64,000 bases of DNA from Ferdinandcohnia sp047238305 (lineage in GTDB: Bacteria; Bacillota; Bacilli; Bacillales; Bacillaceae_L): contig NZ_JBDFMO010000001.1 in NCBI RefSeq assembly GCF_047238305.1, positions 2,542,001 through 2,606,000 on the forward strand, written 5' to 3'. Made by a program: the position numbers and the translations under genes. Positions 1-8,803 of the stretch are shown here, piece by piece. The notes under the pieces are model-generated. The model was not told the origin of the DNA, searched no databases, and worked only from the letters and a program-made list of their open reading frames with translations. Within the stretch, counting starts at the first letter, position 1; every line of letters starts with the position of its first letter.

Positions 1-368
1 CATTAGTTGAACTCTTAGCTGCCATTTCACTTCTTTCAATTATTCTTTTGCTTGCTAGCTCTGTTCACTTATTTGGGCAAAAACAGATGATTACCCAAAA
101 GAATGAAGTACAAATCCAATCACATGAAAGACTTGCTGCAAATCTAATTACAAAAGAAATAAGAAAAGCAGATACGGTTAAGGTCAATAATCCCAATGAA
201 TTAACGATTAATGGCTCAGATGTATACAAACTTGAGGGAACCACAATTGAAAAAAATAATGAAGAGTTTATGACGAATATAAATGGTTTTAATGTTTCGA
301 AGAATGGAAATCAAGTGATTTTAAAAATAGGAGCTCTGCCAGAAACTACTATTTATATCCGAGAATAG
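1..368 (+). CDS. Minor type IV pseudopilin, 5'-truncated by the window edge
   Basis: The reading frame is open from the first base; complete codons start at position 3 and read LVELLAAISLLSIILLLASS, the hydrophobic N-terminal helix of a class III prepilin. It keeps the glutamate that would be Glu5 of the mature protein; the leader and the cleavage glycine lie outside the window. About 85 residues of polar globular domain follow. Family knowledge: such short proteins (PulJ/ComGF type) are minor pilins that help start pilus assembly in the membrane. It ends 10 nt before the PilX-like gene and is probably co-transcribed with it. An internal ATG at 48 cannot be the true start because it lies inside the pilin helix. 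Confidence 0.8.
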   Translation, partial: LVELLAAISLLSIILLLASSVHLFGQKQMITQKNEVQIQSHERLAANLITKEIRKADTVKVNNPNELTINGSDVYKLEGTTIEKNNEEFMTNINGFNVSKNGNQVILKIGALPETTIYIRE

Positions 369-378
369 GCGTGATATT

Positions 379-1881
379 GTGAAAAAACAAACTTCATTTA
401 TCCAAAATGAAAAAGGTATTGCTCTTGTCATGGTACTATTAATTCTTACGGTCATGACAATTTTAGGACTAGCCATAATGGGACTCACCCTTAACAATAT
501 GAAAATGAGTTCTGGTGAAAGAACCTACCAATCTACCTATTATATTGCTGAATCGGGCATAACCTATACAATGGACATGGTAAATCAAAATATTGTAAAT
601 ATTTATAATGACTCTGCCACCAGAGGAACTTTTTTTTCAGAAATTGATCATATGGTTGCGGACATAAATAATGAACCACCCTATCGCAATTTTGAAGAAG
701 CTTTTGGCCATATACCAGAGGCAAAAATAACGATAGAAAAGATTGGGAATTACGATGTGAATGACAACTATCGAGATTATAAACTCACTTCGATCGGAAC
801 AATCGATAATCGGTCACGTACTGTGGAGAAACAAATTCGTATATCTTGGGTAGATAAATCGAATATTGACATTCCTGATACGGCGGTGTTTGTGAAAGAG
901 AAAATTGATTTATCAAGAGGTGCACAAATTATCGGTGATGCCGGAACTAACTCTTCTGCCCCAAATTCGGTCATCATTAATGGTGGTGCAAGTATAACAG
1001 GAACAATATATGTAGGACCTAATGCTAAAAATGATGTTATTAATAATTCAAATTTCCAAGTAGTAAATTTACCTTATCAAAATACATTCGACCTGCCTCC
1101 CTTTCCTGATTTTCCATCCAATTCAAAACCGGAAAATGAGAGGATAAATAATAGTTATAATGTCATTGATAACGGTTCATTGCTCATTGATAACTACTTA
1201 GCAGATAACTATTTTTTGAATATGGACAAGGATTTGAAATTCAATGACATTTATATTACAAGAAATCGAACACTAAATATTAATATTGGAAATGCTGATC
1301 GCAGTATAGTTGTAGATCACTTAAATATTGTAAATGGAAAAATAAATATAATTGGAGCAGGTAAGCTCACTCTTTATGTTACTAATAAAATTACTATGGG
1401 GAGTAGTAGTGTTATTAATACAACAGATGAAATTGAAAGTAAAAAAATGAATGAAGCTACAAAGTCGAACCTTATAAAAGAACAAATAAAAAAACTTGAT
1501 ATTTTTTATAAAGGATCAACTCTAGAAATGGCAGGAGGCCAAAAAATATATGGTTCGCTATATGCCCAAAATGCAGACATTGAAATGACTAGGGGTTCTG
1601 GTTTTCAAGGACATATTATTACTGGTGGCGTAAAAATAAACATTGATGGTGATGCGAGTGCAGTGACTCAAGTATTTTATGCTCCTAATGCTAATGTGAA
1701 AATATTAGGAGGTGGGTCAGTAAAAGGTAATATTATTTCTAAAAATCTTACCATTACAGGTGGAGGGGTAATAACATATGAAAAAGTTTCTTTTGAAGAT
1801 CTACCCCCAATGTTTGGTGGTACAACAGAAACCATTTCACCAACGGATATTCTTTCAGCGGAACCTACTCGAGAAAAATAA
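379..1881 (+). CDS. PilX-like minor pilin with large glycine/valine-rich passenger domain
   Basis: The 500-residue product starts at GTG 379. Residues 1-45 are a short basic leader, KGIALVMVLLILTVMTILG and a further apolar stretch, typical of PilX N-terminal regions (GIALV rather than GFTLVE). The phrase TYYIAESGITY after the helix is also characteristic. From about residue 175 to 470 the sequence is built of short alternating strands rich in G, V, I, N and T (for example GGASITGTIYVG, GSLYAQNADIEM, GGGSVKGNIISKN), which suggests a beta-helix resembling bactofilin or polymer-forming domains. That fold is inference. A pilus-tip or adhesive role fits the position among minor pilins. A terminator follows the stop codon. 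Confidence 0.75.
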   Translation: MKKQTSFIQNEKGIALVMVLLILTVMTILGLAIMGLTLNNMKMSSGERTYQSTYYIAESGITYTMDMVNQNIVNIYNDSATRGTFFSEIDHMVADINNEPPYRNFEEAFGHIPEAKITIEKIGNYDVNDNYRDYKLTSIGTIDNRSRTVEKQIRISWVDKSNIDIPDTAVFVKEKIDLSRGAQIIGDAGTNSSAPNSVIINGGASITGTIYVGPNAKNDVINNSNFQVVNLPYQNTFDLPPFPDFPSNSKPENERINNSYNVIDNGSLLIDNYLADNYFLNMDKDLKFNDIYITRNRTLNINIGNADRSIVVDHLNIVNGKINIIGAGKLTLYVTNKITMGSSSVINTTDEIESKKMNEATKSNLIKEQIKKLDIFYKGSTLEMAGGQKIYGSLYAQNADIEMTRGSGFQGHIITGGVKINIDGDASAVTQVFYAPNANVKILGGGSVKGNIISKNLTITGGGVITYEKVSFEDLPPMFGGTTETISPTDILSAEPTREK

Positions 1882-1896
1882 GTTGATAAAATGCTT

Positions 1897-1922
1897 AGGG
1901 GGCGTATCGCTCCTTTTTTTTT
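1897..1922 (+). terminator. Rho-independent terminator after the minor pilin genes
   Basis: A G-rich arm (1897-1904) pairs with CGCTCCT (1908-1914) across a TAT loop, with one G-T wobble, and runs into at least eight T. It separates the minor pilins from the VanW gene and the rest of the pilus cluster, so the latter probably has its own promoter in the AT-rich 1923-2156 stretch, where I see TATAAA-like boxes but no convincing -35. Confidence 0.75.
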
Positions 1923-2156
1923 GTAAAAAATGACGAATTGTAACAAAATCATTGTTTTTATTACAAATAGGCCCTTAATTATCTTTAGTATTTTCCTATT
2001 TTCATATAAAATGATAGGGGAAGAATAGGTATATTTTACTATTCTGTTTTGAGTGTTTTTAATGTCTTTTTTAAAATCATGTAATTGAATCTGGAGACAA
2101 TACAAATTAATCACGATTAAATATAGAAGTCAAAAAGAGTTGAAAGGAGCACATCG

Positions 2157-3479
2157 ATGCAGAAATTACATACAGTTAAAATTTTTAGCTTGCTTTTACT
2201 TTGTGTTTTACTCCTATCCCTTTTTTCGACTTTTGGATCAAAAACATACCATGCCTTCTTCGCTGATGATTCCTTCAAGGAAGTAACAATGATTGGACCA
2301 GTTGATGTATCGGGTCTTAGTGAAGAAGATGCAAGAGCTGCAATACTAGCAGAGGTTGAGACTTGGTATGGAATGGGTGACATCTCGCTTGTTTCGGGTG
2401 ATATGAAAAATGTGGTAAACAAACGGGAAATGTTTAGTTTTAATATCCTTGAAAGTATAAATACAGCAGTTAATGGTACTCAAAACCTTTTGTTAACAGG
2501 GATTAAGGATGAAAACTTTGAAAAAGTTTTAAACGAATTTAGCTCAATAGATATTAACACAGTGGAGCTTGAAAATGAGTTGCTTCTTTCCGCATCAACC
2601 TTACATCCTGGTGAAATTGAAATTAATCTTATGCAATTTGTCAAAGTAGATGAAAATAATGTCGTATCACAATCAGTCATTCGCAATCTTAAGGATGAAA
2701 GTGAAATTGTAAAATGGGTGAAGGAATTTGGTTTGTTAAATTTACCCGCAAACAAACCATTTTCCTTACTCACATTTTTATCGGAAAGCGGAACAACATC
2801 TAATTATTCCAATGAAGCATTAAGTGTGATTGCGACTGGAATTTATTCAACTGTTTTATCTTCCAATTTTGAAATCATCGAAAGACATATTAGTGCACAG
2901 CTGCCTTATTATGCTACATTCGGCAATGAAGCATTGATTGAAAAAGAAAAAAAAGATCTAATGATTTATAATGTTAATCCTTACGAGTATAAATTACTGT
3001 TTTCATTGAAAAATCATGAATTTAGTGTAGAGCTAATTGGTCCAGAAATACAAACTTCGATTAATGTGAAAATAGAAGATGTAGAGTCCATCGAACCTAA
3101 GATTATTAAGCAGTATGATAGTACTCTTCCTAAAGGCGAAATGGTTATCAAACAAAAAGGAACTGCAGGTCAATTTGGAAAAATCTATCGCATCATCCAA
3201 AAAGTTGGTGAGGTAGATGAAAAGGTGAAGATAGCTGAAGACTATTATCCACCAATTCACACAATCGAATCCCATAGTATTTTGGTTCCGGAACCCCCTC
3301 AAAACCCGAGCGATAAGCAACCAGAAGGCAATATATTGGATCCGGAAATTGCTCCTGGAACAAATAATGGTTCAAACGGTGAAGAAAATAATCAAGAATC
3401 TGGAAATGATACGGGCGAAGATAACGAAAATATAGATTTATGGGAGGATCCTGATCCATTGCATTTACAAAAATCTTAG
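2157..3479 (+). CDS. VanW-family surface protein with G5-like region
   Basis: The 440-residue protein has an N-terminal hydrophobic segment (about residues 8-28: signal peptide or anchor). A long divergent region follows, then a VanW-type core around residues 200-270 (SNEALSVIATGIYSTVL and YYATFGNEAL are recognisable family phrases). A G5-like stretch sits near residues 320-365 (KGEMVIKQKGTAGQFGKIYR). The C-terminal 70 residues are P/N/G/E-rich and disordered. The start ATG follows GAAAGGAGC. VanW proteins lie outside the membrane and have no established biochemical activity; G5 domains are thought to bind peptidoglycan or polysaccharide. Lying 14 nt before pilB, it is most simply a cell-wall partner of the pilus, an inference from context. 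Confidence 0.8.
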   Translation: MQKLHTVKIFSLLLLCVLLLSLFSTFGSKTYHAFFADDSFKEVTMIGPVDVSGLSEEDARAAILAEVETWYGMGDISLVSGDMKNVVNKREMFSFNILESINTAVNGTQNLLLTGIKDENFEKVLNEFSSIDINTVELENELLLSASTLHPGEIEINLMQFVKVDENNVVSQSVIRNLKDESEIVKWVKEFGLLNLPANKPFSLLTFLSESGTTSNYSNEALSVIATGIYSTVLSSNFEIIERHISAQLPYYATFGNEALIEKEKKDLMIYNVNPYEYKLLFSLKNHEFSVELIGPEIQTSINVKIEDVESIEPKIIKQYDSTLPKGEMVIKQKGTAGQFGKIYRIIQKVGEVDEKVKIAEDYYPPIHTIESHSILVPEPPQNPSDKQPEGNILDPEIAPGTNNGSNGEENNQESGNDTGEDNENIDLWEDPDPLHLQKS

Positions 3480-3493
3480 GGAGGGGAAAGTCT

Positions 3494-5149
3494 ATGCTCA
3501 GAGGTCGTAAGCGATTAGGTGATTTGCTTATCGAGGCAGGTCTTTTAACAGAGCAACAATTAAAACAAGCCCTTGAAGATCAGTCGGAATCACAAAAACT
3601 AGGGGATATTCTTCTTCAAAAAGGGTTTATTACGGAGCAACAATTAATCGAGGTTCTTGAGTTTCAATTAGGTATTCCCCATGTGAGTCTATTTCGATAT
3701 CCAATCGACACATCATTAACGACTTTGATACCAAAAGAAATGGCGAGAAGACATCATTTAATTGCCCTTCGCAAAGATGGGGACAAGCTATATGTTGCGA
3801 TGGCAGACCCAATGGATTATTACGCCATTGAGGATTTACGCCTAACGACTGGGTTTCAGATCGAGCCCGTCATAGCTTCTAAAGATGAGATAATACGGGC
3901 GATAAATAAGTTTTATGATTTAGACGAAGGGGTAAAGGAGCTTTTTGCAGAAGCTCCTACGGAAATTGAAGAAGAGAGAATTACAAATGAGGATTCACCA
4001 GTTGTTAAATTAGTAAACCAAATCCTGCAAAATGCTGTTCAACAGCGTGCCAGTGATATACATGTCGACCCGCATGAAACAAAGGTTTTGCTTCGTTATC
4101 GAGTGGACGGGGTGCTTCGTACGGAACGGTCGTTACCAAAGAGCATGCAAGGTGTCTTAACGGCACGTATTAAAATTATGGCCAATCTAGATATTACCGA
4201 AAGCCGCATCCCACAGGATGGTCGAATAAAAATAAATCTTGAAGCACATCATATTGACTTACGTGTTTCCACCTTACCAACTGTATTTGGTGAAAAAATT
4301 GTAATGAGGGTTCTAGATTTAGGGAGCGCATTAAATAATCTTTCACAATTGGGATTTAATAATGTGAACCTAAAACGATTTAAAAAACTGATTCATAACC
4401 CAACTGGAATTGTATTAATAACGGGTCCTACCGGGTCAGGAAAATCTTCAACTCTTTATGCTGCATTAAATCAGCTTAATTCTGAAGATGTAAATATCAT
4501 TACAATTGAGGATCCTGTTGAATACCAGTTAGAGGGTATCAATCAAATTCAAGTAAATTCAAATGTTGGAATGACTTTTGCCAAAGGGCTTCGTGCCATT
4601 TTACGACAAGATCCTAATATCATTATGGTTGGAGAAATTCGTGACCAGGAAACAGCAGATGTAGCTGTTCGAGCATCATTAACGGGTCATTTAGTCTTAA
4701 GTACTCTCCATACAAATGATTCACTTGGTACGATTACACGCTTAATTGATATGGGTGTTGAACCATTTCTTGTTGCCTCATCGCTTTCAGGCGTGGTTGC
4801 TCAGCGATTGGTTCGTCGTGTATGTCGAGATTGTGGTCGATTGCAGGAACCAACTGTACGTGAGCTCGAAATCTTCACAAAACGTGGAATTACCATTGAA
4901 AAAGTGAACCGAGGAAAAGGCTGTGGAACCTGCAATATGACAGGATACAAAGGTAGGGTTGCCATCCATGAGTTATTGGTAATCAACGACGACATGAAAA
5001 GGGCAATTATGAATCGAGAGTCTTACACAACTCTTCGTGAACTAGCCATCAAAAACAAAACCATCTTTTTAATTGATGATGGGCTATTAAAAGTAAAACA
5101 AGGATTAACAACTACAGAGGAAATATTAAGAGTAACAACGGCTGAATAG
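3494..5149 (+). CDS. pilB: Type IV pilus assembly ATPase PilB (GspE/PulE family)
   Basis: At 551 residues this has full PilB length. An MshEN-type N-terminal domain (about 1-150: GDLLIEAGLLTEQQLKQAL and a second copy of the motif) precedes the ATPase core. Walker A GPTGSGKSST lies at about 311-320, the Asp box and Walker B (DPNIIMVGEIRD) follow, then STLHTNDS. A zinc-binding tetracysteine motif (C444, C447, C477, C480) is the mark of extension ATPases, as opposed to PilT. It powers pilin polymerisation at the cytoplasmic face through PilC and the PilMNO platform. GGGAGGGG precedes ATG 3494. The stop is 12 nt before the chosen pilT start. Confidence 0.95.
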   Translation: MLRGRKRLGDLLIEAGLLTEQQLKQALEDQSESQKLGDILLQKGFITEQQLIEVLEFQLGIPHVSLFRYPIDTSLTTLIPKEMARRHHLIALRKDGDKLYVAMADPMDYYAIEDLRLTTGFQIEPVIASKDEIIRAINKFYDLDEGVKELFAEAPTEIEEERITNEDSPVVKLVNQILQNAVQQRASDIHVDPHETKVLLRYRVDGVLRTERSLPKSMQGVLTARIKIMANLDITESRIPQDGRIKINLEAHHIDLRVSTLPTVFGEKIVMRVLDLGSALNNLSQLGFNNVNLKRFKKLIHNPTGIVLITGPTGSGKSSTLYAALNQLNSEDVNIITIEDPVEYQLEGINQIQVNSNVGMTFAKGLRAILRQDPNIIMVGEIRDQETADVAVRASLTGHLVLSTLHTNDSLGTITRLIDMGVEPFLVASSLSGVVAQRLVRRVCRDCGRLQEPTVRELEIFTKRGITIEKVNRGKGCGTCNMTGYKGRVAIHELLVINDDMKRAIMNRESYTTLRELAIKNKTIFLIDDGLLKVKQGLTTTEEILRVTTAE

Positions 5150-5161
5150 GTGGGACGTATT

Positions 5162-6208
5162 ATGAAGGATAAAATTAATCAAGTATTACATTCAGCACAT
5201 GAGCATAGGGCTTCTGATATTCATATAACTGCTGGTGTTCCTCCGATTTTTCGTATAAACGGGGAATTAAAAAGATACGGAAAAGACATATTAAAGCCAC
5301 CAGTCATTGAGGAAATAGCGAAAGCAATAGTACCAGAAGAAATGTGGGACCGTTTTAAACAAAAAGGAGAACTCGATTTTTCGTATGGCATCGCAGGTGT
5401 GTCACGATTTCGTGTCAATATCTATATGCAAAGAGGATGTCCAGCCATCGCTTTTCGTGTGATTCCTACCTCTATTCCGACAATTGAGGACCTTGCACTA
5501 CCAGAGGTGTTAAAAAAGATTAGTCAAAAGCCACAGGGGTTAATCCTTGTAACAGGTCCAACGGGGAGCGGGAAGTCCACAACTCTTGCAGCGATGATTC
5601 AATACATTAATCAAACAATGAGCAAGCATGTTGTGACATTAGAGGATCCAATCGAATACCTGCATAAGCATGGGATGAGTATCATTGAGCAACGAGAGGT
5701 TGGAAGTGATACTCATAATTTTGCAAATGGTCTTAGAGCGGCCTTACGACAAGACCCGGACGTCATTCTTGTCGGAGAAATGCGGGACTTAGAAACAACA
5801 CAAACGGCAATTACGGCAGCGGAAACCGGCCATCTTGTATTAGGAACTTTACATACTGTAAATGCTCCTTCTACGATTGACCGTATCATTGATATGTTTC
5901 CATATGCACAGCAGCCACAAATCAGAATCCAACTGGCAAATGTACTAGTAAGTGTCATATCCCAGAGGTTATTTCCAACGGTTGATAAAAAAGGACGCAA
6001 GGCTGCTACCGAGATTTTACTCAATAATTCTGCAGTCGCGAATTTAATTCGAAATGAAAAAAATCACCAGATAAAGAATGTAATGCAAACAAGCCGTGCA
6101 GAAGGAATGCATACATTGGAAACCGATCTTTTAGACTTAGTTCGAGCCGGAGTGATTTCAAGAGATATTGCTCAACCTTTTTTACAGGAGTTAAATCCCA
6201 ATGCCTAG
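5162..6208 (+). CDS. pilT: Type IV pilus retraction ATPase PilT
   Basis: The 348-residue protein starts KDKINQVLHSAHEHRASDIHIT, the usual PilT opening. I chose ATG 5162 over an in-frame GTG at 5150 because AGGTGGGA (5148-5155) is correctly spaced for 5162 and would overlap the GTG. Walker A GPTGSGKST is at about 132-140, followed by the Asp box, Walker B (DPDVILVGEMRD), a His box (GHLVLGTLHT) and an AIRNLIRE-like segment (AVANLIRNEKNHQIKN). It lacks the PilB tetracysteine. PilT depolymerises pili and drives twitching or DNA uptake. The com pilus of B. subtilis has no PilT, so this locus encodes a retractable pilus. The end overlaps pilC by 8 nt. Confidence 0.95.
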   Translation: MKDKINQVLHSAHEHRASDIHITAGVPPIFRINGELKRYGKDILKPPVIEEIAKAIVPEEMWDRFKQKGELDFSYGIAGVSRFRVNIYMQRGCPAIAFRVIPTSIPTIEDLALPEVLKKISQKPQGLILVTGPTGSGKSTTLAAMIQYINQTMSKHVVTLEDPIEYLHKHGMSIIEQREVGSDTHNFANGLRAALRQDPDVILVGEMRDLETTQTAITAAETGHLVLGTLHTVNAPSTIDRIIDMFPYAQQPQIRIQLANVLVSVISQRLFPTVDKKGRKAATEILLNNSAVANLIRNEKNHQIKNVMQTSRAEGMHTLETDLLDLVRAGVISRDIAQPFLQELNPNA

Positions 6209-7406
6209 ATTTAAATATGAAGGTAGAGATAAATTTGGTAAGAAATCCGGTACGATTTCAGGAACTTCTAAGCAGGACGCTGTTAGGTCTCTTCACGATA
6301 AAGGCATTCGGGTTATTACGATTAATGAAGTACCAGAGACGTTTTTGACAAAGGATATTTCTATTGGTCAGCCGGTTAAGCTAAGAGAGTTTGTCATTTT
6401 TTTACGACAATTTGCAACCCTGATAAAAGCGGGTGTGACAATTGTAGATTCGATAAATATTTTGGCACATCAAACAAGCAGTAAGCCACTCCAGAAAGCT
6501 CTACTAGAGGTAGGAGTAGATTTAAGAGAGGGGATCCCGTTATCTACTGCAACAGCCAAGCATAAGAGAATTTTTACTACTCTTTTTACGAATATGATTC
6601 GTGTAGGTGAGGTTGGCGGAAATCTTGATGATACTTTAGAAAATCTTGCCGTTTATTATGAAAAACAGAATAAAACAAGACAAAAGGTAAAATCAGCAAT
6701 GGCTTATCCAGCAGTTGTTGGTATTATCGCAGTCGTTGTCGTAATTTTTCTATTAGTTTCCGTCGTTCCAACTTTTGTAGACATGTTTGCCGATTTTGGT
6801 GCGGAGCTACCTGGTATAACGAAATTCGTTTTAAATGCAAGTGTGTTTATGCAAAGGTTTTGGTGGCTTGTTATCCTTTTAGGCCTGTTTATTTATTTGC
6901 TGTTTATATTCCTTAAGCAAAAACAAGAAACAAGATTTTATCTAGATTTTGCTCTGTTAAAAATGCCGATTTTTGGGAAGCTAATACAAAAGGCTGTTCT
7001 TGCTCGCATGACAAGAACATTAAGCTCTATGTTGAATAGTTCTGTTCCGATCTTACAAGCACTAACAGTGGTCGAAACAATTGTGGAAAATGAAGTGATC
7101 GCGAAAGTGGTAAAACAGTCTAGGCAAGCTCTTGAACAAGGGAAGTCAATGACAGATCCGATGAAAAAGCATTGGGCATTTCCGCCGCTAATCACCCATA
7201 TGATTGCAATTGGAGAAAGCACAGGTTCATTAGATGAAATGCTGGGTAAGGTGTCTAACTTTTATGAAGATGAAGTAGACAATGCAACAGACCAGTTAAA
7301 ATCATTAATTGAACCGCTCATGATTGTTTTTTTAAGTGGGATTGTCGGGACTATCGTCACATCGATATTAGTACCAATGTTTGATATTTTTAACCAAATC
7401 CAATAA
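6201..7406 (+). CDS. pilC: Type IV pilus platform protein PilC (GspF family)
   Basis: The 401-residue inner-membrane platform protein has two GspF repeats (LREFVIFLRQFATLIKAGVTIVDS near 60 and ARMTRTLSSMLNSSVPILQAL near 265) and three transmembrane helices (about 170-195, 220-240 and 370-395). The N-terminal segment RFKYEGRDKFGKKSGTISG is typical. ATG 6201 lies inside the pilT end and uses the GGAG of the last pilT codons, so translation is probably coupled. PilC couples the cytoplasmic ATPases PilB and PilT to pilin insertion and extraction. Confidence 0.95.
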   Translation: MPRFKYEGRDKFGKKSGTISGTSKQDAVRSLHDKGIRVITINEVPETFLTKDISIGQPVKLREFVIFLRQFATLIKAGVTIVDSINILAHQTSSKPLQKALLEVGVDLREGIPLSTATAKHKRIFTTLFTNMIRVGEVGGNLDDTLENLAVYYEKQNKTRQKVKSAMAYPAVVGIIAVVVVIFLLVSVVPTFVDMFADFGAELPGITKFVLNASVFMQRFWWLVILLGLFIYLLFIFLKQKQETRFYLDFALLKMPIFGKLIQKAVLARMTRTLSSMLNSSVPILQALTVVETIVENEVIAKVVKQSRQALEQGKSMTDPMKKHWAFPPLITHMIAIGESTGSLDEMLGKVSNFYEDEVDNATDQLKSLIEPLMIVFLSGIVGTIVTSILVPMFDIFNQIQ

Positions 7407-7495
7407 AAAGTAAAAAAAATCCACATTTTTGTAAAGAAATGTTTAAACTTTGTCGTTTTAAACAAAATTCTAGTGTTTTCAACAGCGTTTGCTAT

Positions 7496-7501
7496 TATAA
7501 T
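7496..7501 (+). promoter_or_regulatory. Candidate -10 box for the major pilin gene
   Basis: A perfect TATAAT lies 42 nt upstream of the pilin ATG in a 137-nt AT-rich gap. No good -35 is seen at 16-18 nt (GTGTTT). Just upstream, GTTTAAAC (7441-7448) and GTTTTAAAC (7455-7463) form a symmetric pair that could be an operator. An extra promoter here would let the abundant major pilin exceed its neighbours. Confidence 0.4.
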
Positions 7502-7543
7502 AAGTAGTAGAATTGGACTAGTTCCTATGAAGGAGAGGAAAAA

Positions 7544-7951
7544 ATGCTTAAAAAATATTTGAAGAATCAAAAAGGATTAACATTAATTGAGTTGTTAGCG
7601 GTAATTGTCATATTAGGGATTATTGCGGCTATTGCTGTGCCTAGTATTGGAAAATTGATTGATAATACTAAAGATAAGGCAAAGGTTGCAGAAGCGATTC
7701 AAATTATTGATGCTGCAAGATTAGCTCACGCTACAAATAGTAATCAAACAACTTGGACTCATTCAGCTGCCGAGGGAGATGCAGAAGGAACAATATATTT
7801 AAATGATTATTTAGATAGTGTTGATGACACTTCATACACAGTAACGTACGATACTGATACTAAATTGTATAGCATATCTGCTCATGAGGCTAATACTGTC
7901 ATAAATTCAGACCCTGCAACAGAAGCACAACTTGAGAATTATATAGATTAA
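7544..7951 (+). CDS. pilA: Major type IV prepilin
   Basis: The 135-residue prepilin has a short basic leader (MLKKYLKNQKG), then LTLIELLAVIVILGIIAAIAVP: cleavage after Gly11, Glu5 in the mature chain and the long hydrophobic helix. About 100 residues of small polar globular domain follow. It has no cysteine pair and a late D/T/N-rich segment. A strong GGAGAGG site precedes ATG 7544. As the simplest pilin in the cluster, placed between the motor genes and the peptidase and with its own leader region, it is the likely major subunit. ComGC-like pilins look similar, so a DNA-uptake role is possible. Confidence 0.85.
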   Translation: MLKKYLKNQKGLTLIELLAVIVILGIIAAIAVPSIGKLIDNTKDKAKVAEAIQIIDAARLAHATNSNQTTWTHSAAEGDAEGTIYLNDYLDSVDDTSYTVTYDTDTKLYSISAHEANTVINSDPATEAQLENYID

Positions 7952-7985
7952 AAATAATTAAAATGTAAAGTTTTACAAAAAAATG

Positions 7986-8011
7986 AGAGATAACCGATTA
8001 TGGTTGTCTCT
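7986..8011 (+). other. Intercistronic hairpin between pilin and peptidase genes
   Basis: AGAGATAACC (7986-7995) pairs with GGTTGTCTCT (8002-8011) over 10 bp with one G-T pair and a 6-nt loop. No T-run follows on the plus strand, so it is not a normal terminator for the pilin. On the minus strand it would be followed by seven T. It most likely stabilises or processes the 3' end of the pilin mRNA, which would uncouple pilin from peptidase levels. Confidence 0.6.
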
Positions 8012-8033
8012 TAAAAAAACTCGAGGTGGAGTA

Positions 8034-8792
8034 ATGGAGTTTTTTCTAATTTATCTATACTTATATATTTTAGGAACTGTTCTTGGTTCCTTCTTCAACG
8101 TGGTAGGCCTACGCATCCCGAATGGGGAATCAATCGTTCGTCCTCGTTCAGCATGTCCGACTTGTAAGCACCAGCTTACGGCGATTGAGTTAATTCCTGT
8201 ATTTTCTTACCTCATTCAAGGAGGAAAGTGCAGAAATTGTAAAACACGCATATCACCGATTTATGCTTCAATTGAGCTTGCCACTGCAATTCTTTTCACG
8301 ATTTCACCAATGCTGGTGGGATGGTCAAAAGAATTGATCATCGCATGGACCTTGATATCTTTATTAGTCATTATATTTGTTTCCGATCTTACCTACATGC
8401 TTATCCCAGATAGGATTTTATTATTCTTTGCCCCATTGCTATTCTTTGAGCGCATCTTCGTTCCACTCGATCCATGGTGGGACATGTTAGTTGGAAGCAT
8501 CGTTGGATTTCTACTTCTTTATCTGATTGCAATCGTTAGCAAAGGTGGAATGGGCGGAGGAGATATCAAATTATATGCTGTTTTAGGGATTGCATTAGGT
8601 TGGAAGCTAGTCCTTCTTTCATTTTTCCTTGCCACACTCATCGGAACAGTCCTTGGATTAATTGGGATTGCAATTGGAAAAGTAAAAAAAGGAAAGCCAA
8701 TGCCCTTTGGTCCTTCCATTGTTATTGGCACGCTTATTGCTTATTTTTTTGGCCATGAGCTTATCGCATCATATATTGATTTAATTGGATAA
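8034..8792 (+). CDS. pilD: Prepilin peptidase / N-methyltransferase (PilD/ComC family)
   Basis: The 252-residue polytopic aspartic protease opens with LGSFFNVVGLRIPNGESIVRPRS, then the zinc-binding CxxC...CxxC domain (CPTC and CRNC, about residues 38-70) and about seven membrane helices. The catalytic aspartates lie in FVSDLTYMLIPD and in GMGGGDIKL (GxGD motif). ATG 8034 is preferred over an upstream in-frame ATG at 7983 because GAGGTGG ends 5 nt before it and because homologues begin with the first helix. It cleaves and N-methylates the pilins of this locus. It occupies the comC position next to spoIIB, so it may also serve a competence pseudopilus encoded elsewhere. Confidence 0.93.
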   Translation: MEFFLIYLYLYILGTVLGSFFNVVGLRIPNGESIVRPRSACPTCKHQLTAIELIPVFSYLIQGGKCRNCKTRISPIYASIELATAILFTISPMLVGWSKELIIAWTLISLLVIIFVSDLTYMLIPDRILLFFAPLLFFERIFVPLDPWWDMLVGSIVGFLLLYLIAIVSKGGMGGGDIKLYAVLGIALGWKLVLLSFFLATLIGTVLGLIGIAIGKVKKGKPMPFGPSIVIGTLIAYFFGHELIASYIDLIG

Positions 8793-8803
8793 GGGGATAC
8801 ATA

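Noticed and set aside
1677..2114. 145-codon minus-strand frame
   Set aside because: It crosses the end of the PilX-like gene and its terminator, with no ribosome binding site and no recognisable protein.
7986..8011. Hairpin considered as the pilin terminator
   Set aside because: No T-run follows on the plus strand; the run would serve only the minus strand, where there is no gene.
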